From: Polaromonas sp. UBA5171
GTDB lineage: Bacteria; Pseudomonadota; Gammaproteobacteria; Burkholderiales; Burkholderiaceae_C
Direction: 5' to 3'
NCBI GenBank assembly: GCA_002413395.1
Contig: DHWX01000001.1
Location: 1-23,531 of the forward strand
Length of the DNA stretch: 23,531 bases
Below are positions 8,516 to 16,853 of the stretch, in pieces. Both the position numbers and the translations under genes were made by a program. Below the pieces are notes generated by a model. It searched no databases and was not told the origin of the DNA. It worked only from the letters and a program-made list of their open reading frames with translations. Each line of letters opens with the position of its first letter. The first letter of the stretch is position 1.

Positions 8516-9604
8516 TCAGGAAAAAAGGCGGCGGCTCAGCGCCGAGCCGGCCGAAAGATCGCGGCCATCAAGCGTGTCATAGAGCTGCTCCAGATCGGCG
8601 TGGATCACTTCCATGGCCTCCGGCCTGATGGGGTTGCCATTGTCGTCGATGATGACCCCGCCCATGCTGGCGGCCAGCGCCATGGCGGCCTCGCACATGC
8701 GCTCAAAGGGTTGCTCGGCACGCTGCACCTGGGGCACGTCGAGGGACAGCGTGAGTTCACGCAGCGCGGTTTGTTCAGGGTCTTCGGCCAAAGCCGCCAT
8801 CGGGTCAAATGACAAGCCAAGAATCGGGGCCTGACCCGGCTGGCGGGCCGGCAGCACCATGCGCCCGGGCATGGCGCCGGAAACGAAACCAAACTGGGCA
8901 GCGCTTTGCTGCACATAGCCGGGGCTCCAGGCCGCGTGCCTGGCGCGCAGGGTGAAGCTCAGTTGGGCGTCATGCCCGCTGGCAAACTGGTCCAGTTCGC
9001 GGGCACGCGCAACTTCGTCAAGCATCTCCGCAAATTCAGGCTCACCGCCGATGGCGTCGGCAAAGGCCTGCGTCTTCATGACGAATTCCGAGTATTCAAT
9101 CTGGTTCAGGGCCCCGGTTCGATTGGCCAGCTGCACGCCGCACTGGAAAGAGCGGTAGCGATGACCAATGACCGGGGCTTCCCATTCACCCGTGGCCACA
9201 CTCAGCCCCTCCAGAGCGAATGGCTTGCTGCCGACCCGGCGCGTACTGGGCATGGCTGCCAGCGCGGCTTCGCCCGAGACCACCGAGTCCAGCGCGACCG
9301 GTGCCAGCGCATCAATCAGGATGTCCAGGCCTGGTTTCCTCTCCAGCGTAGTGAGCCTGGCCAACGCGGACAGGCTTGAGTCCGGGTCCAGATCCGGGTC
9401 GGCGTCAAAACCGGGCTCCTGCCGCTGCGCCAGCGTATCAGGCGCCCCCGATTGCTCCGCGGACTGCTCTGGCGCGCGCGTGGTGGGTACTTGCGGCGTT
9501 GCCCGCTTGGGCCGGTTTTGACGCGACGACCAGGCACTCTGGGCCACCACACCGGCCAGCACAAGGCCCCCCACTATTGCCAAACTGATCTGGAGTGTGC
9601 TCAT
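8516..9604 (-). CDS. zipA: ZipA-like cell division protein
   Basis: Inner-membrane protein that would tether FtsZ to the membrane at the division site. Seen: one N-terminal hydrophobic segment (about residues 5-20, ISLAIVGGLVLAGVVAQ) followed by basic residues, then a Pro/Gln/Asp-rich flexible linker (about 30-85), then a C-terminal globular region (about 215-345) containing SFTLRARHAAW and LTLSLDVPQV and ending in a helix with DLEQLYDTLDGR. This layout, N-out anchor, unstructured linker, C-terminal FtsZ-binding fold, is that of ZipA, and the place between smc and ligA supports it. Sequence similarity to E. coli ZipA is weak, as is normal in beta-proteobacteria, so the call leans on architecture and context. 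It starts 6 bp after the smc stop codon, which suggests translational coupling. Confidence 0.82.
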   Translation of the reverse strand: MSTLQISLAIVGGLVLAGVVAQSAWSSRQNRPKRATPQVPTTRAPEQSAEQSGAPDTLAQRQEPGFDADPDLDPDSSLSALARLTTLERKPGLDILIDALAPVALDSVVSGEAALAAMPSTRRVGSKPFALEGLSVATGEWEAPVIGHRYRSFQCGVQLANRTGALNQIEYSEFVMKTQAFADAIGGEPEFAEMLDEVARARELDQFASGHDAQLSFTLRARHAAWSPGYVQQSAAQFGFVSGAMPGRMVLPARQPGQAPILGLSFDPMAALAEDPEQTALRELTLSLDVPQVQRAEQPFERMCEAAMALAASMGGVIIDDNGNPIRPEAMEVIHADLEQLYDTLDGRDLSAGSALSRRLFS

Positions 9605-9610
9605 GACGGA

Positions 9611-12600
9611 TCAGGCGGTCTCGGCAAAGCCGATGGCCGCTTCCATGTCCACCGCCACCATGCGCGAGACGCCCTGCTCCTGCATGGTCACGCCGATCAA
9701 CTGCTCAGCTATTTCCATGGCGATCTTGTTGTGGCTGATGAAAAGGAACTGGGTCTCGCGGCTCATGCTGGTCACGAGTCTGGCATAGCGCCCGGTATTG
9801 GCATCGTCCAGCGGCGCATCAACCTCATCGAGCAAACAAAATGGCGCGGGGTTGAGCTGAAAGATCGCAAACACCAGGGCAATCGCCGTAAGGGCCTTTT
9901 CGCCACCCGAGAGCAGGTGAATCGTCTGGTTTTTCTTGCCCGGCGGCTGCGCCATCACCTGCACGCCGGCATCAAGAATTTCTTCGCCTGTCATCACGAG
10001 CCGGGCGTTGCCGCCACCAAACAGTTCGGGAAACATGCGGCCGAAATGCCCATTGACGGCCTCAAAGGTGCTGGACAGCAGCTCGCGTGTTTCCATGTCG
10101 ATCTTCCTGATCGCGTCTTCCAGCGTCGCCATGGCTTCGTTCAGGTCGGCGGACTGCGCATCGAGAAACTGCTTGCGTTCGCGGGCGGCGCTCAACTCGT
10201 CCAGCGCGGCCAGATTGACGGCGCCCAGCGACTGGATTTCGCGGTTGATGCGGTCAATCTCGCCCTGCAATCCGGCCAAGCGCACGTTGCCGGTTTGAAG
10301 AGACCGCTCAATAGCAGCCAGATCAGCCTGTGCATCAGTCAGCAACTGCGCGTATTGCTCTAGCCCCAAGCGCGCGGCCTGTTCCTTGAGCTGGAACTCG
10401 GTGATGCGCTGGCGCATCGGGTCCAGTTCGCGCTCCAGTTGCAGTCGCCGCTCATCGCTGGCGCGCAACTTGCTGGTCAGATCGTCATACTGGCTGCGCC
10501 GGGCACCCAAATCGGCTTCGCGCTCCAACTTGACAGCGAGCGCGCTTTGCAGGCCGGCCTGCGCCGCAGCGTCGCTCAGGCGCGCCAGTTCATCCGTGGC
10601 GCGTGCTTCTTCCGTGGCGATCAAGGCAGCCTGCTGGGCGGCAATGGCGATGGAGCGAGCGAGCTCTTCCCGGCGCGAAGCCAGACTGCGCAGTGCAAAC
10701 TGCGCTTCCTGTGCTTGGCGCTCCAGCGCGCGCTGCTGCTCACGCGCCTGACCCAAATGCCGCTCAGCCTCGATAACGCGGTCATCAAGCGTGGCGTGGC
10801 GCTCCTGGCTATCGGCCAATTGCATGTCGAGCTCTTCGAAACGACCCTCGGCATTGACCTTGCGCTCTTGCAACTCGCTGAGCTGGGCGTCAATTTCTGC
10901 CATGTCGGCATCAATCTGCTCACTGCGCGCGCGGGTCTGTTCGGCCAGTTGGCTCAATCGAAGCACTTCCACCTGCAACTCATGGGCACGGCTTTGGCCT
11001 TCGGCGGTGTCACGGCGGGCCGCGGCCAGGCGCTGGGCGGCATCCGCGTAGGCGGCTTCAGCGCGCACCAGCGCGCCGCGTGCCTCCTCGCTGATCAAGG
11101 CCTGAGCCTTGAGTTGCTTGTCGAGGTTTTCAATTTCCTGGGCCCTGGCCAGCAGACCGGCCTGCTCGGAATCGGGTGCATAAAAGCTCACGCTGTGCTG
11201 CGTCACGGCATGGCCGCTCATGACGTAAATCACTTCGCCGACCTGCAGCTGGTCGCGCACGGCCAGTGCATCATCCAGGTTTAATGCGGTAAAGCAACCG
11301 TGCAGCCAGTCGCCGAGCAGCGCGGATTGACCCGCATCATTGAGTCGCAGCAAATCCGCCAGCGGTTTGAGAGGAATCGCCTGGTTCGAGCGGCCCGGTG
11401 CTGCCGCATGGGGCGGCGTGTAAAAGGAAAGCTTGGCCGGAGGTGCATCATGGCCGTCGGATCCGGCAAAGCCGCGCACCATGTCCAGGCGGCTGACTTC
11501 AAGGGCACCGAGACGTTCGCGCAACGCTGCTTCAAGGGCATTTTCCCAGCCTGGTTGAATATGGATGCGGCTCCACAGCCCTTGCAGTCCATCGAGTCCA
11601 TGCTTGGCCAGCCAGGGTTTGAGTTTGCCGTCTGTTTTGACTTTTTCTTGCAGTGCCTTGAGCGCTTCCATGCGCGCCGACAGGTCAGCCCGTCTGGCCG
11701 ATTCGGTGTTGACGGTGTGCTGCAGCGCGCGCCGCTCTTCGTCGAGCTGCGGCACGGCCTGCGTCAACTCGTGCAGGCGGGCCTCCGCCACAGCCTGCGC
11801 CTCTTGAGCGCTGGCAAGCTGCGCGCCGAGATTGACCAGCCGCGCTTCATCCGGCGTATTGAGCGCACTGCGGTCCGCTGCCAGGCGTTCGCGTTTGAGT
11901 GCGAGCACGCGCGCCTGCTCTTCAATATGGCGCTGCTCGGCGGCCAGTACCTGAATTTGTTGCTGCACCTGGGTCACGCTGGAGCGCTGCTCGCTGGCTT
12001 TGCTCTGTGCCTGGCGCAGCGCTTCTTCAAGTGCTGGCAATTGCGTCAATTGCTCTTCGGTTTGCGCTGCCAGCAGCCCGGCTTTTTCTTCGGCGTCAAA
12101 GGCCTGCCCGGCCAGGCTTTCGGTCTCAATGGCCGCGTCTTCCTTGCGAGTAGCCCACTGGGTGGTTTGTTCCCTGAGCTGTGTCAGGCGCTGCTCGACG
12201 CGCACGCGGCCATCGACCACAAAGCGGATTTCCGCTTCCAGCCGCCCCACTTCAGCACTGGCTTCATAGAGTTTGCCTTGGGCCTGATTGACCTGGTCGC
12301 CCGCCGTGTAATGCGCCTGCCGGATGGTTTCCAGGTCAGCTTCGGTATGGCGCAAATCGGCCAGCCGGGCCTCCAGCTCGATGACCGCCTTATCGGCGTC
12401 CAGCTTGATTCTGGCCTGATCAGCCTCGCTTTCGGTGCGCTTTAAAAACCAGAGCTGGTGCTGCTTGAGCGTGCCGCTTGCTTGCAGCGTGTTGTAGCGC
12501 AGCGCCACTTCAGCCTGTTTCTCAAGGTGCTCAAGGTTGGCATTGAGCTCACGTAGAATGTCCTCCACGCGGGTCAGATTTTCACGGGTGTCCGACAGCC

Positions 12601-13147
12601 GGTTCGCGGTCTCGCGGCGGCGTTCCTTGTATTTGGAGACGCCAGCGGCCTCTTCCAGGAACATGCGCAGATCTTCTGGCCGCGACTCCAGGATGCGGCT
12701 GATGGTGCCTTGACCGATGATGGCATAGGCTCGCGGCCCCAGCCCGGTGCCAAGAAAAACGTCCTGCACGTCGCGGCGGCGTACCGGCTGATTGTTGAGG
12801 TAATAGCTCGAAGTGCCGTCCCGCGTCAGCACGCGCTTGACGGCGATCTCGGCAAACTGGCCCCACTGACCCCCTGCGCGCTGGTCGGCGTTGTCAAACA
12901 CCAGCTCCACGCTGGCGCGGCTAGCGGGTTTGCGCGTATTGGTGCCGTTGAAAATCACGTCCTGCATGGATTCTCCGCGCAGCTCGGACGCCTTGGACTC
13001 GCCCAGCACCCAGCGCACGGCATCAATGATGTTGGACTTGCCGCAGCCGTTTGGACCCACTACGCCGACCAGTTGGCCCGGCAGAACAAAATTGGTGGGC
13101 TCCGCGAATGATTTAAACCCTGATAACTTGATCGAATTGAGACGCAC
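9611..13147 (-). CDS. smc: Chromosome segregation/condensation protein SMC
   Basis: Core ATPase of the bacterial condensin; it works as a dimer with ScpA and ScpB to compact and separate chromosomes. The 1178 residues show an N-terminal Walker A in GPNGCGKSN (31-39), a long Glu/Gln/Ala/Arg-rich coiled coil (about 170-505), a hinge (about 508-655, from KPWLAKHGLDG to SVSFYAPDSEQ), the returning coiled coil, then the C-terminal signature LSGGEK (1079-1084) and Walker B LLDEVDAP (D1107, E1108). The start is GTG 13147, with a good ribosome site (aggga) about 7 nt before it. It is the first gene of the leftward block. Large open frames on the opposite strand are codon-bias shadows. Confidence 0.97.
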   Translation of the reverse strand: MRLNSIKLSGFKSFAEPTNFVLPGQLVGVVGPNGCGKSNIIDAVRWVLGESKASELRGESMQDVIFNGTNTRKPASRASVELVFDNADQRAGGQWGQFAEIAVKRVLTRDGTSSYYLNNQPVRRRDVQDVFLGTGLGPRAYAIIGQGTISRILESRPEDLRMFLEEAAGVSKYKERRRETANRLSDTRENLTRVEDILRELNANLEHLEKQAEVALRYNTLQASGTLKQHQLWFLKRTESEADQARIKLDADKAVIELEARLADLRHTEADLETIRQAHYTAGDQVNQAQGKLYEASAEVGRLEAEIRFVVDGRVRVEQRLTQLREQTTQWATRKEDAAIETESLAGQAFDAEEKAGLLAAQTEEQLTQLPALEEALRQAQSKASEQRSSVTQVQQQIQVLAAEQRHIEEQARVLALKRERLAADRSALNTPDEARLVNLGAQLASAQEAQAVAEARLHELTQAVPQLDEERRALQHTVNTESARRADLSARMEALKALQEKVKTDGKLKPWLAKHGLDGLQGLWSRIHIQPGWENALEAALRERLGALEVSRLDMVRGFAGSDGHDAPPAKLSFYTPPHAAAPGRSNQAIPLKPLADLLRLNDAGQSALLGDWLHGCFTALNLDDALAVRDQLQVGEVIYVMSGHAVTQHSVSFYAPDSEQAGLLARAQEIENLDKQLKAQALISEEARGALVRAEAAYADAAQRLAAARRDTAEGQSRAHELQVEVLRLSQLAEQTRARSEQIDADMAEIDAQLSELQERKVNAEGRFEELDMQLADSQERHATLDDRVIEAERHLGQAREQQRALERQAQEAQFALRSLASRREELARSIAIAAQQAALIATEEARATDELARLSDAAAQAGLQSALAVKLEREADLGARRSQYDDLTSKLRASDERRLQLERELDPMRQRITEFQLKEQAARLGLEQYAQLLTDAQADLAAIERSLQTGNVRLAGLQGEIDRINREIQSLGAVNLAALDELSAARERKQFLDAQSADLNEAMATLEDAIRKIDMETRELLSSTFEAVNGHFGRMFPELFGGGNARLVMTGEEILDAGVQVMAQPPGKKNQTIHLLSGGEKALTAIALVFAIFQLNPAPFCLLDEVDAPLDDANTGRYARLVTSMSRETQFLFISHNKIAMEIAEQLIGVTMQEQGVSRMVAVDMEAAIGFAETA

Positions 13148-13533
13148 AGCAGTCCCTGTTTTCTGAAGCTTGAAGCTAAGCCGTTGATTTTTATGGTGCT
13201 TTGCCAGGTTGCCTGCATAACACGCACCACTTGCAGCAGTGCACAGTCTGTAATGTTACCCGAGCGCCGGATTATTTTTTCAGGCCCAACGGCTTCGAGG
13301 CTGATACGGGTGAAACACTTTGCTTTGCGCGCTGCAAATCTGGCAGATCAACGCACTTCACGGGCTGATCAAAAATCAGCGATATCGCCATTAATTACAG
13401 CATCAAATAGCCGTTAAAACAAATCACGACGAGCATAAGAAGCTCTCATATCTATAGCGCTCTGGCGTCCTGGCGGGCCTGCCCACGCCACCCCTGTGCG
13501 CAGTTTCCCGCACAGAGGCTGGATAATCGGGGA
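13148..13533. promoter_or_regulatory. Divergent smc/dapC intergenic region
   Basis: These 386 bp lie between two divergently transcribed genes and should hold the promoters of both operons. I see no convincing protein-coding gene. It contains two small hairpins: gctgat (13364-13369) / atcagc (13375-13380) with a 5 nt loop, and a longer one just before dapC (listed separately). A ggataat at about 13521-13527 could be a -10 for dapC, but no matching -35 is obvious. The region is richer in A and T than its flanks in its middle part. Confidence 0.45.
13494..13515 (+). promoter_or_regulatory. Hairpin upstream of dapC
   Basis: Perfect 7 bp inverted repeat ctgtgcg (13494-13500) / cgcacag (13509-13515) with an 8 nt loop, ending 18 nt before the dapC ATG. 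It has no U-run, so it is not a standard terminator. It could be an operator for a dimeric regulator or an RNA fold in the leader; nothing in the sequence settles which. Confidence 0.4.
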
Positions 13534-14739
13534 ATGAATCCCTTGCTCTCCCGACTTCAGCCCTACCCTTTCGAGCGGCTGCGTCAACTGCACGCTGACA
13601 TCGCACCCAACCCGGCCTACGCCCCCATCAGCCTGGGCATTGGCGAGCCTCGGCACGCCACGCCGCAACTGATTAAAGACGCATTGACGGCCAGCCTGGA
13701 CGGTCTGTCGAGTTACCCCGCTACGCTGGGCGAACCCAAATTGCGCCAGACCATCAGCGACTGGCTGACGCGCCGTTATGGCTTGAGCGTAGACCCGGCA
13801 ACGCAAATCCTGCCGGTCAATGGCTCACGCGAAGCGCTTTTTTCACTGGCACAAACTGTGCTCGACCCCGGCCAAGCCGACGCCATCGTGGTCTGCCCCA
13901 ACCCGTTCTATCAAATTTATGAAGGCGCGGCGCTGCTTGGCGGTGCGCAACCATGGTTTGCCCCGAGCGAACCAACACGCAATTTTGCGGTCGATTGGGC
14001 CAGTGTGCCTGAAACCGTGTGGGCCAAAACCCAGTTACTGTTTGTCTGCTCACCGGGCAACCCCACCGGCGCGGTGATCTCGCTTGCAGAGTGGGAGCTG
14101 CTGTTCAAGCTCAGCGACCAGTACGGCTTTGTCATTGCCTCCGATGAGTGCTATAGCGAAATTTATTTTCGTGACGAACCACCTCTGGGCGGCCTGCAGG
14201 CGGCGGCCCGGTTGGGCCGACATGACTTCAAAAACCTGATTTCGCTGACCAGCCTGTCAAAGCGCAGCAGTGTGCCCGGCCTGCGCAGCGGTTTTGTTGC
14301 CGGTGATGCCGCGCTGGTCAAGTCATTTTTGCTCTACCGAACCTACCACGGCAGCGCCATGAGCTCGGTGGTGCAAGCCGCCAGCATTGCGGCCTGGGCC
14401 GACGAGCAACATGTGGTGGAAAACCGCGCGTTGTATCGTGAAAAATTTTCCAGGGTCACTCCCATGCTGACTGGCGTGCTGGACGTGGCTCTGCCTGATG
14501 CAGGTTTTTATTTGTGGGCCGCAGTCCCGAAAATCTTCAGGGGCTCGGACACGGAGTTCTCGCGCGAGTTGCTGGCTCTTTACAATGTCGTGGTATTGCC
14601 GGGCAGTTACCTGGCGCGCGACTTCCAGGGCAACAATCCGGGCGCTGGCAGAATCCGTATGGCCCTGGTGGCGCAAACCGCCGAATGCATGGAAGCGGCA
14701 CAGCGCATCGTTCAGTTCATTCACTCCAAAGCTCACTGA
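13534..14739 (+). CDS. dapC: Succinyldiaminopimelate transaminase (class I/II aminotransferase)
   Basis: Transfers the amino group to N-succinyl-2-amino-6-oxopimelate in the succinylase branch of lysine and meso-diaminopimelate synthesis. The 401-residue PLP enzyme has fold-type I features: SPGNPTG (cofactor-contacting N176), ASDECYSEIYF (D204, Y207), the Schiff-base lysine K243 in SLTSLSKRSSVPGLRSGF, and the carboxylate-binding arginine in GRIRMAL (R375). Sequence alone would allow other aminotransferases such as ArgD-like or MalY-like enzymes, but the N-terminus NPLLSRLQPYPFERL and direct linkage to dapD (12 bp) and dapE point to DapC. The ATG at 13534 has ggggaa just before it, a little close for an ideal ribosome site. 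It is first in the rightward run of genes. Confidence 0.93.
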   Translation: MNPLLSRLQPYPFERLRQLHADIAPNPAYAPISLGIGEPRHATPQLIKDALTASLDGLSSYPATLGEPKLRQTISDWLTRRYGLSVDPATQILPVNGSREALFSLAQTVLDPGQADAIVVCPNPFYQIYEGAALLGGAQPWFAPSEPTRNFAVDWASVPETVWAKTQLLFVCSPGNPTGAVISLAEWELLFKLSDQYGFVIASDECYSEIYFRDEPPLGGLQAAARLGRHDFKNLISLTSLSKRSSVPGLRSGFVAGDAALVKSFLLYRTYHGSAMSSVVQAASIAAWADEQHVVENRALYREKFSRVTPMLTGVLDVALPDAGFYLWAAVPKIFRGSDTEFSRELLALYNVVVLPGSYLARDFQGNNPGAGRIRMALVAQTAECMEAAQRIVQFIHSKAH

Positions 14740-14751
14740 GAAACTTGTCCA

Positions 14752-15579
14752 ATGACTCAAGATAACCTCCAAAGCATCATCGATGCGGCCTGGGAAAATC
14801 GCGCCAGCCTGTCACCTCAATCGGCATCCAAAGAGATTCAGGAAGCGGTTGAACACACCCTGGCCCAGCTCAACAGCGGCAGGTTGCGCGTGGCAACCCG
14901 AGAAAGTGTTGGAAAGTGGACCACGCACCAGTGGATCAAGAAAGCGGTGCTGCTGAGCTTTCGCCTGCAGGACAACGAACTCATGCGTGCCGGTGATCTG
15001 GCTTTTTTTGACAAGGTTAAAACCAAATTTGCCCACTTGAGTGAAGCCGAAATGCGCGCCACCGGCGTGCGCGTGGTGCCGCCGGCCGTGGCGCGCCGCG
15101 GCAGCTACATCGCCAGGGGCGCGATTTTGATGCCCAGCTACGTCAACATTGGGGCCTGGGTTGGCGAAGGCACCATGGTCGATACCTGGGCCACCGTGGG
15201 CAGTTGCGCGCAGGTTGGTAACAACGTGCACTTGTCGGGCGGCGTGGGCCTGGGCGGCGTGCTCGAACCTTTGCAGGCAGGCCCCACCATCATTGAAGAC
15301 AACTGTTTTATCGGCGCACGCTCCGAAGTGGTCGAGGGTGTGGTCGTTGAAGAGAACTCAGTCATCTCCATGGGCGTTTACATCGGCCAGAGCACACCAA
15401 TTTACGACCGAGAACTTGACACGGTGACATACGGGCGCATTCCCGCAGGCTCGGTTGTGGTGTCAGGCAATCTGCCCAAAGCCAATGGCAAATACAGCCT
15501 GTATTGCGCGGTAATCGTGAAGCGCGTTGATGCCAAAACACGTTCCACGACCAGTCTGAACGATTTGCTGCGTGAATAA
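14752..15579 (+). CDS. dapD: 2,3,4,5-tetrahydropyridine-2,6-dicarboxylate N-succinyltransferase
   Basis: Uses succinyl-CoA to succinylate tetrahydrodipicolinate, the step before DapC in diaminopimelate synthesis. The 275 residues match the ~274 of the family. The N-terminal helical domain (LQSIIDAAWENRASL) is followed by a left-handed parallel beta-helix of hexapeptide repeats (from about 108 to 225: RGAILMPSYVNIGAWVGEGT, VGLGGVLEPLQAGPTIIEDN) and the conserved ARSEVVEGVVVEE and GVYIGQSTPIYDR stretches. Trimeric and cytoplasmic by family knowledge. It starts 12 bp after dapC, so the two are almost certainly co-transcribed. A 74 bp gap separates it from the pilus ATPase gene. Confidence 0.97.
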   Translation: MTQDNLQSIIDAAWENRASLSPQSASKEIQEAVEHTLAQLNSGRLRVATRESVGKWTTHQWIKKAVLLSFRLQDNELMRAGDLAFFDKVKTKFAHLSEAEMRATGVRVVPPAVARRGSYIARGAILMPSYVNIGAWVGEGTMVDTWATVGSCAQVGNNVHLSGGVGLGGVLEPLQAGPTIIEDNCFIGARSEVVEGVVVEENSVISMGVYIGQSTPIYDRELDTVTYGRIPAGSVVVSGNLPKANGKYSLYCAVIVKRVDAKTRSTTSLNDLLRE

Positions 15580-15653
15580 ACCTATGGACCCTGCGCGGCG
15601 CTTGATGGCCGCCACGCTGAACGCATGAATTGATGATGACCAGAGAGCGAACC

Positions 15654-16802
15654 ATGAGCACGATGCACAGAATTCTGAGTTTGATGGCGGACAGAAAGGC
15701 GTCGGATGTCTATTTGTCGGCTCACTCGCCCGCGATGATCAAGATCAACGGTCAGGCTATTCCCATCAACGCGCAGATTCTGCCGCCGGAGGCCCCGCGC
15801 AACCTGCTGGCCGAGGTGCTGCCACCCGAGCGGATTGAGGAACTCGAAGAAGTTGGCGAACTCAATATGGGCCTGGCTGTTGACGGCGTGGGCAACTTCC
15901 GCATCAGCGGCTTCAGGCAGCGCAACACCTATGCCGCCGTGATTCGCTACATCCCCAACGAAATTCCACCGCTCGGCAGCCTGAACCTGCCGCCCATCCT
16001 GGCCGACCTGGTCATGGAGCCGCGCGGTTTGTTGCTGATGGTGGGTGCCACGGGTGCCGGCAAGAGCACCACGCTGGCTGCCATGCTGGACCATCGCAAT
16101 GAAACCACGCGTGGCCACATCCTGACGATTGAAGACCCGGTGGAGTATTTGTTCACCAATAAAAAATCAGTGGTCAATCAGCGTGAAATCGGCAGCGATA
16201 CGCAGTCACTCCAGGTGGCACTGAAAAATGCACTGCGCCAGGCCCCGGACGTGATTTTAATTGGCGAGATTCGTGATCGCGAAACCATGTCAGCCGCCAT
16301 TGCCTATGCGCAAACGGGTCACTTGTGCCTGGCCACCATGCACGCCAACAACAGCTATCAGGCGCTCAACCGGGTCCTGAGTTTTTATCCCATGGAAGTG
16401 CGCAATACCATGCTGGGTGACCTTGCCGCAGCCCTCAAGGCGATCGTATCGCAGCGATTGCTGTGCACGCTGGACGGCAGCCGCACCCCAGCCGTCGAGA
16501 TCATGCTGAACACCAAGCTGGTATCCGAGTTGATAGAAAAAGGCGACTTCTCGGGCGTAAAGGAAGCCATGGAAAAATCCATGGCCGAGGGCTCGCAAAC
16601 GTTCGAGCAAGATATCGCCAGGCTGATTGCGGAAGGCACTGTCACCCGCAAGGAGGGTCTGTTGCATGCCGACTCGCCAACCAACCTGATGTGGCGACTT
16701 GAAAACGACTTCGCAGGAGCCAGGATCAACGTGCAAGAACTGGAAGAAGATACCGATGACAGGCCGTCCTTCACGGAAATTACGCTGGATGTGAGGCACT
16801 GA
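15654..16802 (+). CDS. pilU: Type IV pilus retraction ATPase, PilU type
   Basis: Hexameric ATPase of the PilT/PilU family that powers pilus retraction from the cytoplasmic face of the inner membrane. With the start at ATG 15654 (agagag about 8 nt upstream) it is 382 residues, the usual PilU length; TTG/ATG codons at 15630-15636 would add 6-8 residues. Motifs: Walker A GATGAGKST (131-139), Asp box TIEDPVEY (158-165), Walker B ILIGEIRD (201-208), His box TGHLCLATMH (221-230). The C-terminal pattern QTFEQDIARLI..GTVTRKEGLLHADSPTNL, and the absence of the PilT AIRNLIRE motif, favour PilU over PilT. It sits within the dap gene run, an odd metabolic neighbour, without pilT beside it. PilU usually works only with PilT, which must lie elsewhere. 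Confidence 0.9.
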   Translation: MSTMHRILSLMADRKASDVYLSAHSPAMIKINGQAIPINAQILPPEAPRNLLAEVLPPERIEELEEVGELNMGLAVDGVGNFRISGFRQRNTYAAVIRYIPNEIPPLGSLNLPPILADLVMEPRGLLLMVGATGAGKSTTLAAMLDHRNETTRGHILTIEDPVEYLFTNKKSVVNQREIGSDTQSLQVALKNALRQAPDVILIGEIRDRETMSAAIAYAQTGHLCLATMHANNSYQALNRVLSFYPMEVRNTMLGDLAAALKAIVSQRLLCTLDGSRTPAVEIMLNTKLVSELIEKGDFSGVKEAMEKSMAEGSQTFEQDIARLIAEGTVTRKEGLLHADSPTNLMWRLENDFAGARINVQELEEDTDDRPSFTEITLDVRH

Positions 16803-16853
16803 ATGGCCCCCACGTTTTTCACTTTGAGCCAGTCCAGCGGCGACTGAATCACC

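Noticed and set aside
9452..11284. Long + strand frames opposite the zipA-like and smc genes (9452-10363, 10439-11284)
   Set aside because: Same reason: mirror frames of real genes, no recognisable domains.
11300..12445. 381-codon open frame on the + strand opposite smc
   Set aside because: It is the mirror of the Ala/Gln/Glu/Arg coiled-coil codons of smc in GC-rich DNA; its translation is Leu/Arg/Gln-rich with no motif, and the smc frame is clearly coding.
13441..13480. Possible third copy of the purL/yheS repeat (gctctcatatctatagcgctctggcg-like)
   Set aside because: It shares a tagc at about the right place and a gct-like block, but lacks the gcta arm, the cta+gcc block at the right distance and the hairpin; too weak to call.
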